In this document: in pieces, positions 18,653-27,899 of the stretch
Layout of the letters: each line of letters begins with the position of its first letter
Numbering within the stretch: position 1 is the stretch's first letter
Assembly: GCA_030425425.1 (NCBI GenBank)
Contig: JAUIAO010000005.1
Span: 62,001 to 126,000 of the forward strand
Source: Bacteroidia bacterium
GTDB taxonomy: Bacteria > Bacteroidota > Bacteroidia > Cytophagales > Cyclobacteriaceae
DNA length: 64,000 bases
Direction of reading: 5' to 3'
The notes under the pieces: model-generated
Told to the model about the DNA's origin: nothing
Database searches by the model: none
The model's input: only the letters and a program-made list of their open reading frames with translations
Program-made: the position numbers and the translations under genes

Positions 18653-19099
18653 ATGAAAAATCTAACAACAATCATTTTATTTTTTATCACCGCTATGCTA
18701 TTTGCCTGCTCTCAGAAAGTGCAGAATGAATTTGTACCTAAACCCATTCTCCAATCCTTTGAATCCAAGTTTCCTGATGCCACAGAGGTGGTGTGGGATT
18801 TGGATGTGAATGCGGACTGGCAGGCCTCCTTCAAGAAATTTGACAGATCCTATGTTGCCAAATTCAAGGCTGATGGCGAATGGATAGAAACAGATCACAG
18901 AATCCTGAAATCGGGAGTTCCTTTTTATGTGAAGATGACTTTGCATGATACATTCTCCAATTATCAGATTGAGAATGTAGTGATGGAAGAAAAGAAATCA
19001 GGAGCATTTTACGAAATGGAAGTCCTGACCCATGATCATCTGTATGACATAGAAGCTGATGAAAGAGGCAAAATCATCAAAGAAAAGATCATCAATTGA
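18653..19099 (+). CDS. PepSY-like (BLIP-like fold) lipoprotein
   Basis: A 148-aa exported protein starting at ATG 18653 with a lipoprotein leader (LTTIILFFITAMLFAC, cysteine about residue 18). The mature part has PKPILQSFESKFPDATEVVWDLDVNADWQASFKKFDRSYVAKF, the pattern of the Bacteroidota PepSY-like/DUF2874 domain, in which each unit reads as a ...FP.A..V.W......W.A.F... block. The function of the family is unclear; some members may modulate regulators. It sits 221 bp upstream of the hybrid two-component gene. Confidence 0.75.
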   Translation: MKNLTTIILFFITAMLFACSQKVQNEFVPKPILQSFESKFPDATEVVWDLDVNADWQASFKKFDRSYVAKFKADGEWIETDHRILKSGVPFYVKMTLHDTFSNYQIENVVMEEKKSGAFYEMEVLTHDHLYDIEADERGKIIKEKIIN

Positions 19100-19320
19100 T
19101 CTGTATTTGAGTGATAAAATAATGCACATCTTAAGTCTGATTATAATTGATAGCTTCCGATGGTAGAAAACACAAACGGAGGTTTGCTGGCTAAGATGGA
19201 CACTCTTCTGACCTCTCAGGTCGTTTGAATTCTGTTAAATCAGGTTCGAAAATTGTTTTTCAATTTGTGGATTTACCATTTGAGATGCTGTTTTTTTAGA
19301 TTTACTAAAATTCAACAAGC

Positions 19321-22300
19321 ATGGTCATCCCCAACTGGTTCAAATACTTTCTTGTTCTCACTCTCATTCATTGTTTTTTATTGGCTGGAGCCCAGTCTTT
19401 CAATTTCAGTCAGTATGGGATAGAAGAAGGGTTGCCCAGTAATAAGGTTTTTATGGCGAGAGAAAGCCGGGAAGGTTTCGTGTGGGTAGCTACTGAAAAC
19501 GGAGTGGTGAGGTTTGATGGCAAAGAACTAAAGACCTATACCCTTGATAAAATCGAGGATATCAAAAAAAGGACATTCGTATCACTTTTTCTGGATATTG
19601 ATGCTGACAATACTATTTGGCTGATTTCAAACAATGGCTTGCTTTTTCATTATGATCCGGCACTGGATCGATTTGTATTTGATTCGGCAGTCAATCCTGA
19701 GGGCAATATTTATGTAGGTGATTTTTTAGTAGATCGTGGCAGATTCATGATTGGTTCGTACAATGGTCTCTTTGTTTATGATCCAGAAGAGGAGAAACTC
19801 CAGCATGTCCCCGGGATAGAATCTAATGTGTCTTCTATTATCAAGTCCAATGATGGTAGGTATTTCATTGGTACGCGCAATGGAGTTTTTCAAGTCAATT
19901 CTACACTTGATCAGGTGAAAGACATTTCTAAAGATTCTCATGGAACATGGTTCGACAAAGACCAGAAAGTGGAGTCACTTTATTTTCAGAGTTCTGAATC
20001 CAAACTTTGGATTGGACTGGAAAAAGACGGAATCTATTCATACAATGTGGCTCATAATGAAATCCAGAAAGTCGAAATTTCGGCCCCTCCGATAGATGTG
20101 CCGGTGAGGAGTATTGTGGATTTTGTGGGTGGTACCATCATGATCGGCACGGATGGAGGTGGTATCATCCAGTACGATACCTTCAATGAGCAAGTAGTGA
20201 ATCGTTTTAGCTACAATGAAGATCATTTGAATGCCCTGAGCAGCAATGCGATTTATGATATTTTTCTCAATTCACAGGGGATCATGTTGGTCTCTACCTA
20301 TCGCGGAGGATTGAATATTTACAACCCACATCGTCAGCAGTTCGGATATTATAAACACATTCGTGGTGAATCTAATTCCTTGAAAAATGATGTAGTCCCA
20401 TCCATTGCTGAGCCTGGGGATGGTCTTTTGAGTTTTGGAACGGATAAGGGTATCAGTTTTCTGGATACAGAAAATGATAGCTGGAAGCACCTCAGCATAG
20501 ATGGCAATGAACAGTCTGCAAAAAGTGCGGTGGTCTTTTCACAGTCTGTGGGCTCGGATGGAGACCTATGGGCCGCTTCGTTTATTTATTCATTGACTCA
20601 TATTGGTATATCAAACAATCAGTTCAAGGTCAGATCTGATTTGCCTGATTTGCCAGAAAACTTCCGTGTAAAAAGAGTTTTTGCGAATCCTCATGGTGAA
20701 TTATTGTTAGGTGGTATCAACTCTGGGTTGTTCGTGGTATATCCAGATGGAGAAACGAAGGAATTCAATATCACAGAGCCGCTGGACATAGAAGCTTATG
20801 CGCATACACGCGTATTGATCAGTAGCAGAGATGGATTGGCCATGATGGATCTGGAGCGTGAAACGCTCGACTGGATCAGTCAGAGTACATTTAAAGAAGT
20901 ACTGGAAGATAAAATACCAGTTTCGCTGCAGATGGACCTAGATCGGAAACTGTGGGTAGGAACTCTGGATAAAGGCTTGTACCAACTGGATTTTGAGAAT
21001 GGGAGCGCCAAAAAATTTGGGATTCAGGAAGGGATGGCTTCTGACAATATTTTCGACCTGCAATGTGATACAGAAAACAATATTTGGGTGGCTACAGCAG
21101 TGGGGTTGAGTAAGGTTTCTAACGGTGAGATTGTGAATTTCTATAAGTCTGACGGCCTGATTTCTACCGACTTCAATCGGAATGCGGCTTTAAAATCTCA
21201 GGATGGAAAATTGTATTTCGGGACCAACAACGGAGTTATTGTATTTAATCCAGCCAATATTGAAAATACTTCAATAGATAAAAAGCTTCTATTCACTGAC
21301 TTTTATCTGAATCATGAGCGCATCGTAGCTGGTGAGCAATCAATTTTGGAAAACCCATTGAATGAGACGGACGAGCTTGATCTGGCGTACAATCAGAATT
21401 CTTTTTCGATCGGTTTTGCGAGTATTGATTTTATGCATCCCGATCTTGGCAAATACTCCTGGAAACTGGAAGGGTTTGATGATGATTGGGTGGCTGGGGA
21501 AAATCTGGATCGTGCCACTTACACGAACCTCAATCCTGGAGAATACACTTTTCGGGTTCGTCTGGTAGACCAGCTGGGCCAGGTGCTCTCACCTGAGGCT
21601 AGCTTGAAGCTCATGATAGACCAGCCATTCTGGAAAACACCTTTTGCTTTCGTGATTTATATGTTATTCATCATGGGACTGGTAGCGTTATTACTTTATT
21701 CCAATCGCTTGAGAATGGAGACCAAAAATGCGGCTGAGCGATTGCATTTCCTGATCGAAATGGCACACGAAATCAAAACCCCACTGACCCTCATTCGTGC
21801 TCCACTGACAGATTTGATCAAAAAAGAATCTACAGATAATGAAACCAAAGAAAGCCTTGAAGTGGCACTCAACAGTGCCGATAAGTTGCATAAGCAAATG
21901 ATGCAGTTTTTGGATTTTAGAAGGATCAACATCCGAAAGGGTAGTCTGGAAATTGCTTCGATCAATTTGGTGGATTTCATTCAACACAAGGTATTTGCCT
22001 TCAAAGTACTGGCGGACAAAAAGCATATTCAGCTGACTTTTGATTATCAGCAAGAGGAGTTGATCATTAATTGTGATGAGAAGATTCTGGACAAAATCAT
22101 TAGTAACCTGATTTCAAATGCGATCAAGTACACCAATGATGGTGGTAAAGTATCGCTCAACCTGAACTGGACGGAAAAAAAGTGGAATCTTTCTGTGTTG
22201 GATACCGGAATCGGTATTCCTAAAAAGGACCAAAAAAAGATTTTTACCCTCTTTTACAGAACCCAGACCGCTCGAAATTCCGGTAGCACTGGCAGTGGAG

Positions 22301-23262
22301 TAGGGTTGGTATTGGCAAGTGATTTGGCAAAAACGCTTGGAGGCACTGTGAAGCTGGTTTCTTCGGATGAACAGGGTACAGAGTTTGCGGTGACTATGCC
22401 GCTGGACAAATTTACGCCAACCACCATCAAAATCGAACCTGAAAAAGAAGTGGAAGTAGTAGAGCAGGAGTCAGCTGCTGCATCCAAATTGAAGATTCTG
22501 ATCGTGGAGGATGATCCTGATCTGAGGAATTATCAAAAGCACAAATTTGAGCATAAATATCAGATCAAGACTGCCGGCAATGGAGAAGATGCGCTGGAAA
22601 TGATTGCACAAGACTTGCCGGACCTCATCATTAGCGATGTGATGATGCCTAAAATGAATGGACGTCAGCTCTGTATGAATGTCAAAACGAATGTGGCTAC
22701 CAGTCATATTCCGGTGATATTGTTGACTGGAATGGAATCCAAAGAAGCTGTACAACAAGGACTGGAAAGTGGTGCGGATGATTACATCATCAAGCCTTTT
22801 GATTTTGATATACTTTCATCCAAAATTGAAAATCTACTGCAGACACGTGCGGCTTTCAAACAGAAGTTTGTACATACTGAGGAGGAATACCAGTACCAAG
22901 ATCTTTCTAACGAACTGGATCAGCAGTTTTTGGATGATATCACTAAAATGGTCGAAGACAATATCAGTGATCCTGATCTTTCTGTTAATTACCTATGCCA
23001 GACTTTGGGGATGAGCAGAACCTCTTTCTACCATAAGCTCAAAGCACTTGTAGATCTTTCACCTGCGGAGTTTATCAGAACCATCAGGCTGAAGAAGGCG
23101 AGAAAAATGCTCTTGAACCCATCGAATAATATCAGTGAAGTGGCTTACAGCACTGGCTTCTCAGATGCCAAATACTTCAGTACACTTTTTAAGAAATACT
23201 ACGGGCAGAGTCCTTCCACATTCGTGGCAGAGAAAAAAGAAGAAGCCAAGAAGCAGGGGTGA
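19321..23262 (+). CDS. Hybrid two-component system regulator (HTCS): propeller sensor, histidine kinase, receiver, AraC output
   Basis: A 1313-aa one-piece signalling protein. A signal peptide (residues 1-24) leads to a periplasmic two-component propeller of repeated GLPSNKV/GFVWVATENG-type blades (about 25-690). A Y_Y_Y domain (about 700-770, GKYSWKLEGFDDDW...LNPGEYTFRVR) and one membrane helix (about 776-798) follow. The kinase core has H816 in MAHEIKTPLTLI and ATPase motifs SNLISNAIKYT and DTGIGIPKK. The receiver has D1106 in IISDVMMPKMNG. A C-terminal AraC-type HTH (LSPAEFIRTIRLKKARKML...FSDAKYFSTLFKKYYGQSP) ends it. HTCSs usually sense an oligosaccharide and activate a nearby PUL; the closest PUL begins at 30.7 kb. 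Confidence 0.95.
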   Translation: MVIPNWFKYFLVLTLIHCFLLAGAQSFNFSQYGIEEGLPSNKVFMARESREGFVWVATENGVVRFDGKELKTYTLDKIEDIKKRTFVSLFLDIDADNTIWLISNNGLLFHYDPALDRFVFDSAVNPEGNIYVGDFLVDRGRFMIGSYNGLFVYDPEEEKLQHVPGIESNVSSIIKSNDGRYFIGTRNGVFQVNSTLDQVKDISKDSHGTWFDKDQKVESLYFQSSESKLWIGLEKDGIYSYNVAHNEIQKVEISAPPIDVPVRSIVDFVGGTIMIGTDGGGIIQYDTFNEQVVNRFSYNEDHLNALSSNAIYDIFLNSQGIMLVSTYRGGLNIYNPHRQQFGYYKHIRGESNSLKNDVVPSIAEPGDGLLSFGTDKGISFLDTENDSWKHLSIDGNEQSAKSAVVFSQSVGSDGDLWAASFIYSLTHIGISNNQFKVRSDLPDLPENFRVKRVFANPHGELLLGGINSGLFVVYPDGETKEFNITEPLDIEAYAHTRVLISSRDGLAMMDLERETLDWISQSTFKEVLEDKIPVSLQMDLDRKLWVGTLDKGLYQLDFENGSAKKFGIQEGMASDNIFDLQCDTENNIWVATAVGLSKVSNGEIVNFYKSDGLISTDFNRNAALKSQDGKLYFGTNNGVIVFNPANIENTSIDKKLLFTDFYLNHERIVAGEQSILENPLNETDELDLAYNQNSFSIGFASIDFMHPDLGKYSWKLEGFDDDWVAGENLDRATYTNLNPGEYTFRVRLVDQLGQVLSPEASLKLMIDQPFWKTPFAFVIYMLFIMGLVALLLYSNRLRMETKNAAERLHFLIEMAHEIKTPLTLIRAPLTDLIKKESTDNETKESLEVALNSADKLHKQMMQFLDFRRINIRKGSLEIASINLVDFIQHKVFAFKVLADKKHIQLTFDYQQEELIINCDEKILDKIISNLISNAIKYTNDGGKVSLNLNWTEKKWNLSVLDTGIGIPKKDQKKIFTLFYRTQTARNSGSTGSGVGLVLASDLAKTLGGTVKLVSSDEQGTEFAVTMPLDKFTPTTIKIEPEKEVEVVEQESAAASKLKILIVEDDPDLRNYQKHKFEHKYQIKTAGNGEDALEMIAQDLPDLIISDVMMPKMNGRQLCMNVKTNVATSHIPVILLTGMESKEAVQQGLESGADDYIIKPFDFDILSSKIENLLQTRAAFKQKFVHTEEEYQYQDLSNELDQQFLDDITKMVEDNISDPDLSVNYLCQTLGMSRTSFYHKLKALVDLSPAEFIRTIRLKKARKMLLNPSNNISEVAYSTGFSDAKYFSTLFKKYYGQSPSTFVAEKKEEAKKQG

Positions 23263-23470
23263 GGAGCCTGAGAGCAAGTGATAGGTTATTGATTACGTTA
23301 TTTGTAGAAAAGGAAAGTGGTGAGTAACTTGATGAGAAAATTAAAAGCATCAGATAGCATGCAGGTGCATAATTATCCGTCGTTAGCCGGTTATAATCGG
23401 TTACAAACGATTATGGTATTGAAAATCAATTATTTAGGTTGAAAAAGTTAATACTGGATATAGTGCATTG

Positions 23471-24064
23471 ATGATATCGGATGTTAGCACCAATTTTATG
23501 AGACATCCTGCAATTAAAATAACGCTGATAATATTGATTACAATGGGACTATTCTCGAGTTTTAAGAAACAGAAAGATGAATTAACAAAGCCTGAGATTA
23601 CAGAAGAATTTCGTGATTTTCTTACCACATCATATAACTACTTGACTGAACAACAAGAGATTTGTAACACAAAATTTGGAATGGGAAATTATGAGAGATG
23701 GGATTACAACCAAGAAACTGGGCTATTGGAGTTTTCAGATTCTGGGATAGTAAAACTTCGTATAAAATATGTAGATGTTGGTTCGATTTCTAATATTTCA
23801 AATACTTGGTTATGGTCTTGGGATAATCCAAATACTCTTGACAATGTAAAATGCAACATAAGTGAGGTACGAGAATTTGGGGAAAGTAAGGGGTATGAAA
23901 GGCTGACTAAAAGTAAATGGTATGGAGATGAATATGATGGTTGGGAAATGACAGCAATTTCAGCATATATATTGCAGGCGAAAGGAGCTTACAGAGTGCC
24001 AACTGGAGATTTGTTTTCATTTATGATTTTTACGGAAATTGAAGATTTAAGAGAGAATAAATAA
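23471..24064 (+). CDS. DUF6882-like protein with N-terminal membrane segment
   Basis: A 197-aa protein, start at ATG 23471 (ATG 23498 possible). A hydrophobic segment at about residues 14-28 (IKITLIILITMGLF) is followed by a globular domain with NTWLWSWDNPNTLDN and WEMTAISAYILQAKGAYRVP. The WLWSWDNP block resembles the DUF6882 family, of unknown function, often found in accessory or toxin-immunity neighbourhoods. Codon use is AT-rich. The ankyrin gene follows 9 bp later, suggesting a two-gene unit. Confidence 0.6.
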   Translation: MISDVSTNFMRHPAIKITLIILITMGLFSSFKKQKDELTKPEITEEFRDFLTTSYNYLTEQQEICNTKFGMGNYERWDYNQETGLLEFSDSGIVKLRIKYVDVGSISNISNTWLWSWDNPNTLDNVKCNISEVREFGESKGYERLTKSKWYGDEYDGWEMTAISAYILQAKGAYRVPTGDLFSFMIFTEIEDLRENK

Positions 24065-24073
24065 TCATATGAC

Positions 24074-24613
24074 ATGGATTTTCAAGAGCTAATTAAGTTA
24101 ATATTTAACGAGAGCATAAGAGGATTAAAAAAGGCAAGAAAAAATGGAGTTGATTTTTTAACAACTGATAAATACGATAAAAACAATATTCTAATTGCTT
24201 ATTGTGGTTATGCATACGACCTTAAATTTAAACCTGAAGACATGATTGATTTTTTACTCGATTGTGGCATAGATGTAAACCATCAAATGAATAAAAGAGG
24301 TTCACAATATTCAGCTTTACACATGGCTGTTGAACATGACAATTATGAAATTGCAAAAATTTTATTAGAGAAAGATGCAAATATTGAGATTCAGGATTCT
24401 AATGGTAATACTCCTTTATGGAAAGCTGTAATGAATTATAGAGGTAAAAAAGAATCATTTGATATTATTAAATTACTTTTAACCAACGGAGCATCACTTG
24501 ATACAAAGAATTTTCATGACGCATCTCCCAAAGATATAATTGTGCAAGTTGGTGAAGGCATTGATGGTGGATACAACGACAAAAATTGGGATTTAAGGAC
24601 ATTACTAAAATAA
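24074..24613 (+). CDS. Ankyrin-repeat protein, 179 aa
   Basis: A soluble protein with about three ankyrin repeats. Clear units are at about residues 74-105 (YSALHMAVEHDNYEIAKILLEKDANIEIQD) and 107-145 (GNTPLWKAVMNYRG...DIIKLLLTNGASLDTKN), with a degenerate one before them. It is probably a protein-protein interaction module. Small ankyrin proteins in such islands are often immunity or effector-binding proteins, but nothing here proves that. It is immediately followed by an attC-like inverted repeat. Confidence 0.85.
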   Translation: MDFQELIKLIFNESIRGLKKARKNGVDFLTTDKYDKNNILIAYCGYAYDLKFKPEDMIDFLLDCGIDVNHQMNKRGSQYSALHMAVEHDNYEIAKILLEKDANIEIQDSNGNTPLWKAVMNYRGKKESFDIIKLLLTNGASLDTKNFHDASPKDIIVQVGEGIDGGYNDKNWDLRTLLK

Positions 24614-24617
24614 AAAC

Positions 24618-24755
24618 TGGTGCTAACAATAAATATAGGTCATTTGGCGTATAGAGCTAATATTGAGCATGTTAACATTTAATAAAATATATAGCGGTTT
24701 GATACTTTAGAGCTTTGAAGTGCCAAACGCCCCATATTATTAACGTTAGTTGCCA
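24618..24755 (+). repeat. attC-like imperfect inverted repeat
   Basis: The left arm (24619-24649) begins GGTGCTAACAA. The right arm (24721-24755) ends TTAACGTTAGTTGCC. Read as reverse complement, the arms align over about 27 nt, sharing CTAAC, TAA.ATAT, GG and TTTGG blocks with bulges. The form (GCTAAC at one end, GTTAG at the other, long imperfect stem, unpaired bases) is that of integron-cassette attC sites and of gene-flanking repeats common in marine Bacteroidota. No integrase is in the window. Confidence 0.55.
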
Positions 24756-24765
24756 CTTCTGCTAC

Positions 24766-24999
24766 ATGAACAAAGTAACTTACATATTTGGTGCTGGAGC
24801 AAGTAAACATGCACTCCCGAAAAAACCAAAAGAGCTGAAATTCCCCTCCCAAGACGCATTCCCTCATCAACAATTATACTACGGATTACGGTTCAATTTC
24901 TTAAGGAACTGGTCAATAAAAATGTATTTTTGTCTCAAGAGGTTTTCTAAACTTTCTCTATGTCGACGCAACTATTTGAAAAACATATCACTGACTTAA
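24766..24999 (+). pseudogene. Truncated SIR2-like gene stub
   Basis: The ATG at 24766 opens MNKVTYIFGAGASKHALP, a nucleotide-binding N terminus (GAGAS glycine loop) seen in SIR2-like/NAD-binding defence-type proteins. After about 16 residues similarity disappears, and the frame ends in basic sequence overlapping the methyltransferase start at 24960. It is best read as the surviving 5' end of a gene whose body was deleted. The recognisable part is only 24766-24815. Confidence 0.45.
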
Positions 25000-27899
25000 A
25001 TTTCTCCCTATTGGACAATGTGGAGAAGAAAAGTGGTGTTTTGTTTACTGATAGTTTTGAACGGTTAAACCCTGAATGGACCTCTCCTGATATTCTTTTT
25101 GCAGTTGAAACAGCTAAGATAAAATTTCAAGCTGATGCTGTTTTCTTCAGGTTTTTTGAGGATGGTCGCGGATTTATCCCTCAATTGTACCTTTTTGATC
25201 ACACTGACAGGAATCGCACAAACGAAGAAAAAAACCATATCCATATCCAAATGTGGAATGGATATCAGGTACCCGCATACCTTATCATTGAAAAGTCATC
25301 AGTTAGCATCTTTGATTCCAGAAAAAGGCCAAAAGAGGACGCTGATAGCTATGCTAAGGAAATTCTGACTTTGACGGGGAAGGCTATTAAGTATTACAAT
25401 GCCAGAGATTTTGAAACTGGAATTTTCTGGGATGAACAAAATGAAAAGAACCATTTTCAATTCGAGCAATCTGCCACAAAAGATTTAATCAGAGGTTTAA
25501 AAGAAATCTTTAAAAAATTCACTGATGAGTCTGATCTGGATAGACACGTTGCTTTAAAACTGTTAGTTCAAAGCCTTCTTATCAAGTACCTCGAAGAACG
25601 AGACGAAACAAGTGCCAGTGGCTATTTTGCCGGGACTTATTTCAAGAAGAACTTTCAATGCTCAAATTTTTGTGAAACAATCCGTGAAGGAAAGCTATTA
25701 AACTTGCTTGATCAACTTGCTAAGGACTTTAATGGTAAAATATTCGAATGGGATAAAGAATCAGAAACCGAAGCAAGAAAGGCTATTCAACAAACAGAAA
25801 TTCGGAACCTTGCAGATTATCTTGATGGAAACATCAAGGGTAATCAATATGTCTTGTGGCGATTGTATTCATTCAATCATTTACCTGTGGAGGTCATCAG
25901 TTCTGTTTACGAAGAGCTGCTAACCGATAGTAAGGATATAGTCTATACTCCCGAAATGATTGTCAGTACATTAGTGGATGAGTGCATGCCTCTAAAAAGT
26001 CCACAAAAAGACTTTAAAATAATTGATGTCAGTTGTGGTTCAGGAATTTTTTTAGTTAAAACATACAAGAGAATTGTCCAATGGTGGCGATACGAAGAAT
26101 GGAAAAAGACTGGCAAACTCGTCAAGCCATCACTACCCGTTTTAAAAGAGCTTTTACTCAAAAACATACATGGTGTAGATATCGAGCCTGATGCTATTCG
26201 ACTATCCATATTTAGCTTGGCTCTAGCCATTTTGGATGAGGTTGACTTAGATCCTCCAACCTGGGGTAAACTGAAATTCCCGGATCTTAGCGAGAATATC
26301 ATTACTCAGGATTTCTTTGAGTTTATCATGACCAAGCCAAATGCCAATTTTGACCTGGTGATTGGAAATCCACCATTTAACCTACCAGCGGTAAATGGGA
26401 AAGAGCCTAGTAGGAAAAAACACTTCAAAGAATTAAAGGAAAGAATTGGCTATGAAAGTGAAATAGGCATACCAGATGAAAATCCAGCACTGCACTTTCT
26501 AGCTCAATCCTTAAAGCTTCTGAAACCAGAAGGGTTATTGTGCCTAATTGAACCATCGGGACCATTGCTTTATCAGAAAGACTTAGGCTTTAAGCGGGAT
26601 ATATTTAACCAACACAATCTCCTGCAAGTAATAGACTTTACCAAATTGGCAGACAAGCTATGGGGAAGAAAAAATGTGGCAACAGCTGCCGTTTTTATTG
26701 AAAATTCTTCACCGGACAATGGAGATGTATTGCACCTCATTGCAAATCGTACCTTTTCAAATAATAATCGGTTATTTCTGGAATTTGATTATTATGACTT
26801 TCACTTTGTTTCTAAAACTGACCTTCTGAATAGTCAGTTTATTTGGAAGTCCAATCTGTTTGGTGGAGGAAGACTAATCCAATTAGTCGAAAAACTGACT
26901 AATGCAGGAAACTTGAAATCATTTCTAAAGAAGAAGAGAAAAGAAAACAATTGGGTATTTGGAGATGGGTTTATTAAGGGTAAACCGGATTCAGAATTAG
27001 TTCCATCCGATTTTGAGAAAAAAAAAGGCGGTTATAGAGAATATCCGAATCTATACGACAGTAATTGTATAGAAACAAAAACCTTCAGAGAAAAAGGTAA
27101 CTATAAGACGATTAAGTTAAGAGAAAAATATTTTCAATGGGGACGTGAAGCAGAATTGTTTGAACCTCCTTTACTTTTAATCAAAAAGAATATTGGCAAA
27201 AAAAATATGCCAACTCAAATTGTTCATGAAAAAGTTTCTTATCGAGATAAGATATTTGGAATTCATGCTAACGATCAAGATAAAGGTGAATTAATTGAAT
27301 TACATCAATATCTTAAGGATAACTCAGAAATCATCCGTTTTTACACTATAGTAACTAGCTCTCAACTCTTGATTAACAGAGCTACAGCAATCTATAATGA
27401 AGATATTTTAAGAATTCCCTACTCTGAAAAACCTCCAATATTTTCAGAAGCGGAAAGACTTCTTGTTGCTGATATTCACAATATACAATCAGATAGAACT
27501 TTTCTCGAAAAGAATGTTTCCAATAGTCAATTGCTTTCGTTTTCAAACGTTTTCTGTAAAACTCTAAATAGCACATATGAGGAATCAAAGAGCTTTCAAT
27601 TATTCAAGATCATAGATTCAGGAAAGTTTCTTGCCCTACATTTTGAGTATTCTCCGTCAGAACTTACTCCCCGTACTGAAGAAGCTCATGATATTGAGAA
27701 ATACATAGAATCGGTTATTCCTTCATGGCATGAAATAACAGATAGCTACTACATTCAAAAGATTGCAAAAGTATATGGACAGGACTCTATAATACTGGTA
27801 AAACCAAAACAGCTTCGCTATTGGTTGCCTTCAATAGCATTAAGGGATGCTGACGAAACTTTTGCTGAGTACTTTAAATCTCGTCACATTAATGCTTAG
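24960..27899 (+). CDS. Restriction-modification N6-adenine DNA methyltransferase, single-chain (type IIG/HsdM-like)
   Basis: A 979-aa protein. An N-terminal region (about 1-330) precedes a gamma-class N6-adenine methyltransferase core with AdoMet motif I at about residues 350-362 (IIDVSCGSGIFLVK) and catalytic NPPF at 470-473 (DLVIGNPPFNLP). A C-terminal part of about 400 residues could serve as target recognition domain, because no separate specificity subunit is present. The N-terminal 60-180 region resembles a type I HsdR_N/HsdM-like segment without a clear nuclease motif. The downstream nuclease overlaps it by 8 bp. Methylated DNA would be protected from that nuclease. Confidence 0.88.
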   Translation: MSTQLFEKHITDLNFSLLDNVEKKSGVLFTDSFERLNPEWTSPDILFAVETAKIKFQADAVFFRFFEDGRGFIPQLYLFDHTDRNRTNEEKNHIHIQMWNGYQVPAYLIIEKSSVSIFDSRKRPKEDADSYAKEILTLTGKAIKYYNARDFETGIFWDEQNEKNHFQFEQSATKDLIRGLKEIFKKFTDESDLDRHVALKLLVQSLLIKYLEERDETSASGYFAGTYFKKNFQCSNFCETIREGKLLNLLDQLAKDFNGKIFEWDKESETEARKAIQQTEIRNLADYLDGNIKGNQYVLWRLYSFNHLPVEVISSVYEELLTDSKDIVYTPEMIVSTLVDECMPLKSPQKDFKIIDVSCGSGIFLVKTYKRIVQWWRYEEWKKTGKLVKPSLPVLKELLLKNIHGVDIEPDAIRLSIFSLALAILDEVDLDPPTWGKLKFPDLSENIITQDFFEFIMTKPNANFDLVIGNPPFNLPAVNGKEPSRKKHFKELKERIGYESEIGIPDENPALHFLAQSLKLLKPEGLLCLIEPSGPLLYQKDLGFKRDIFNQHNLLQVIDFTKLADKLWGRKNVATAAVFIENSSPDNGDVLHLIANRTFSNNNRLFLEFDYYDFHFVSKTDLLNSQFIWKSNLFGGGRLIQLVEKLTNAGNLKSFLKKKRKENNWVFGDGFIKGKPDSELVPSDFEKKKGGYREYPNLYDSNCIETKTFREKGNYKTIKLREKYFQWGREAELFEPPLLLIKKNIGKKNMPTQIVHEKVSYRDKIFGIHANDQDKGELIELHQYLKDNSEIIRFYTIVTSSQLLINRATAIYNEDILRIPYSEKPPIFSEAERLLVADIHNIQSDRTFLEKNVSNSQLLSFSNVFCKTLNSTYEESKSFQLFKIIDSGKFLALHFEYSPSELTPRTEEAHDIEKYIESVIPSWHEITDSYYIQKIAKVYGQDSIILVKPKQLRYWLPSIALRDADETFAEYFKSRHINA

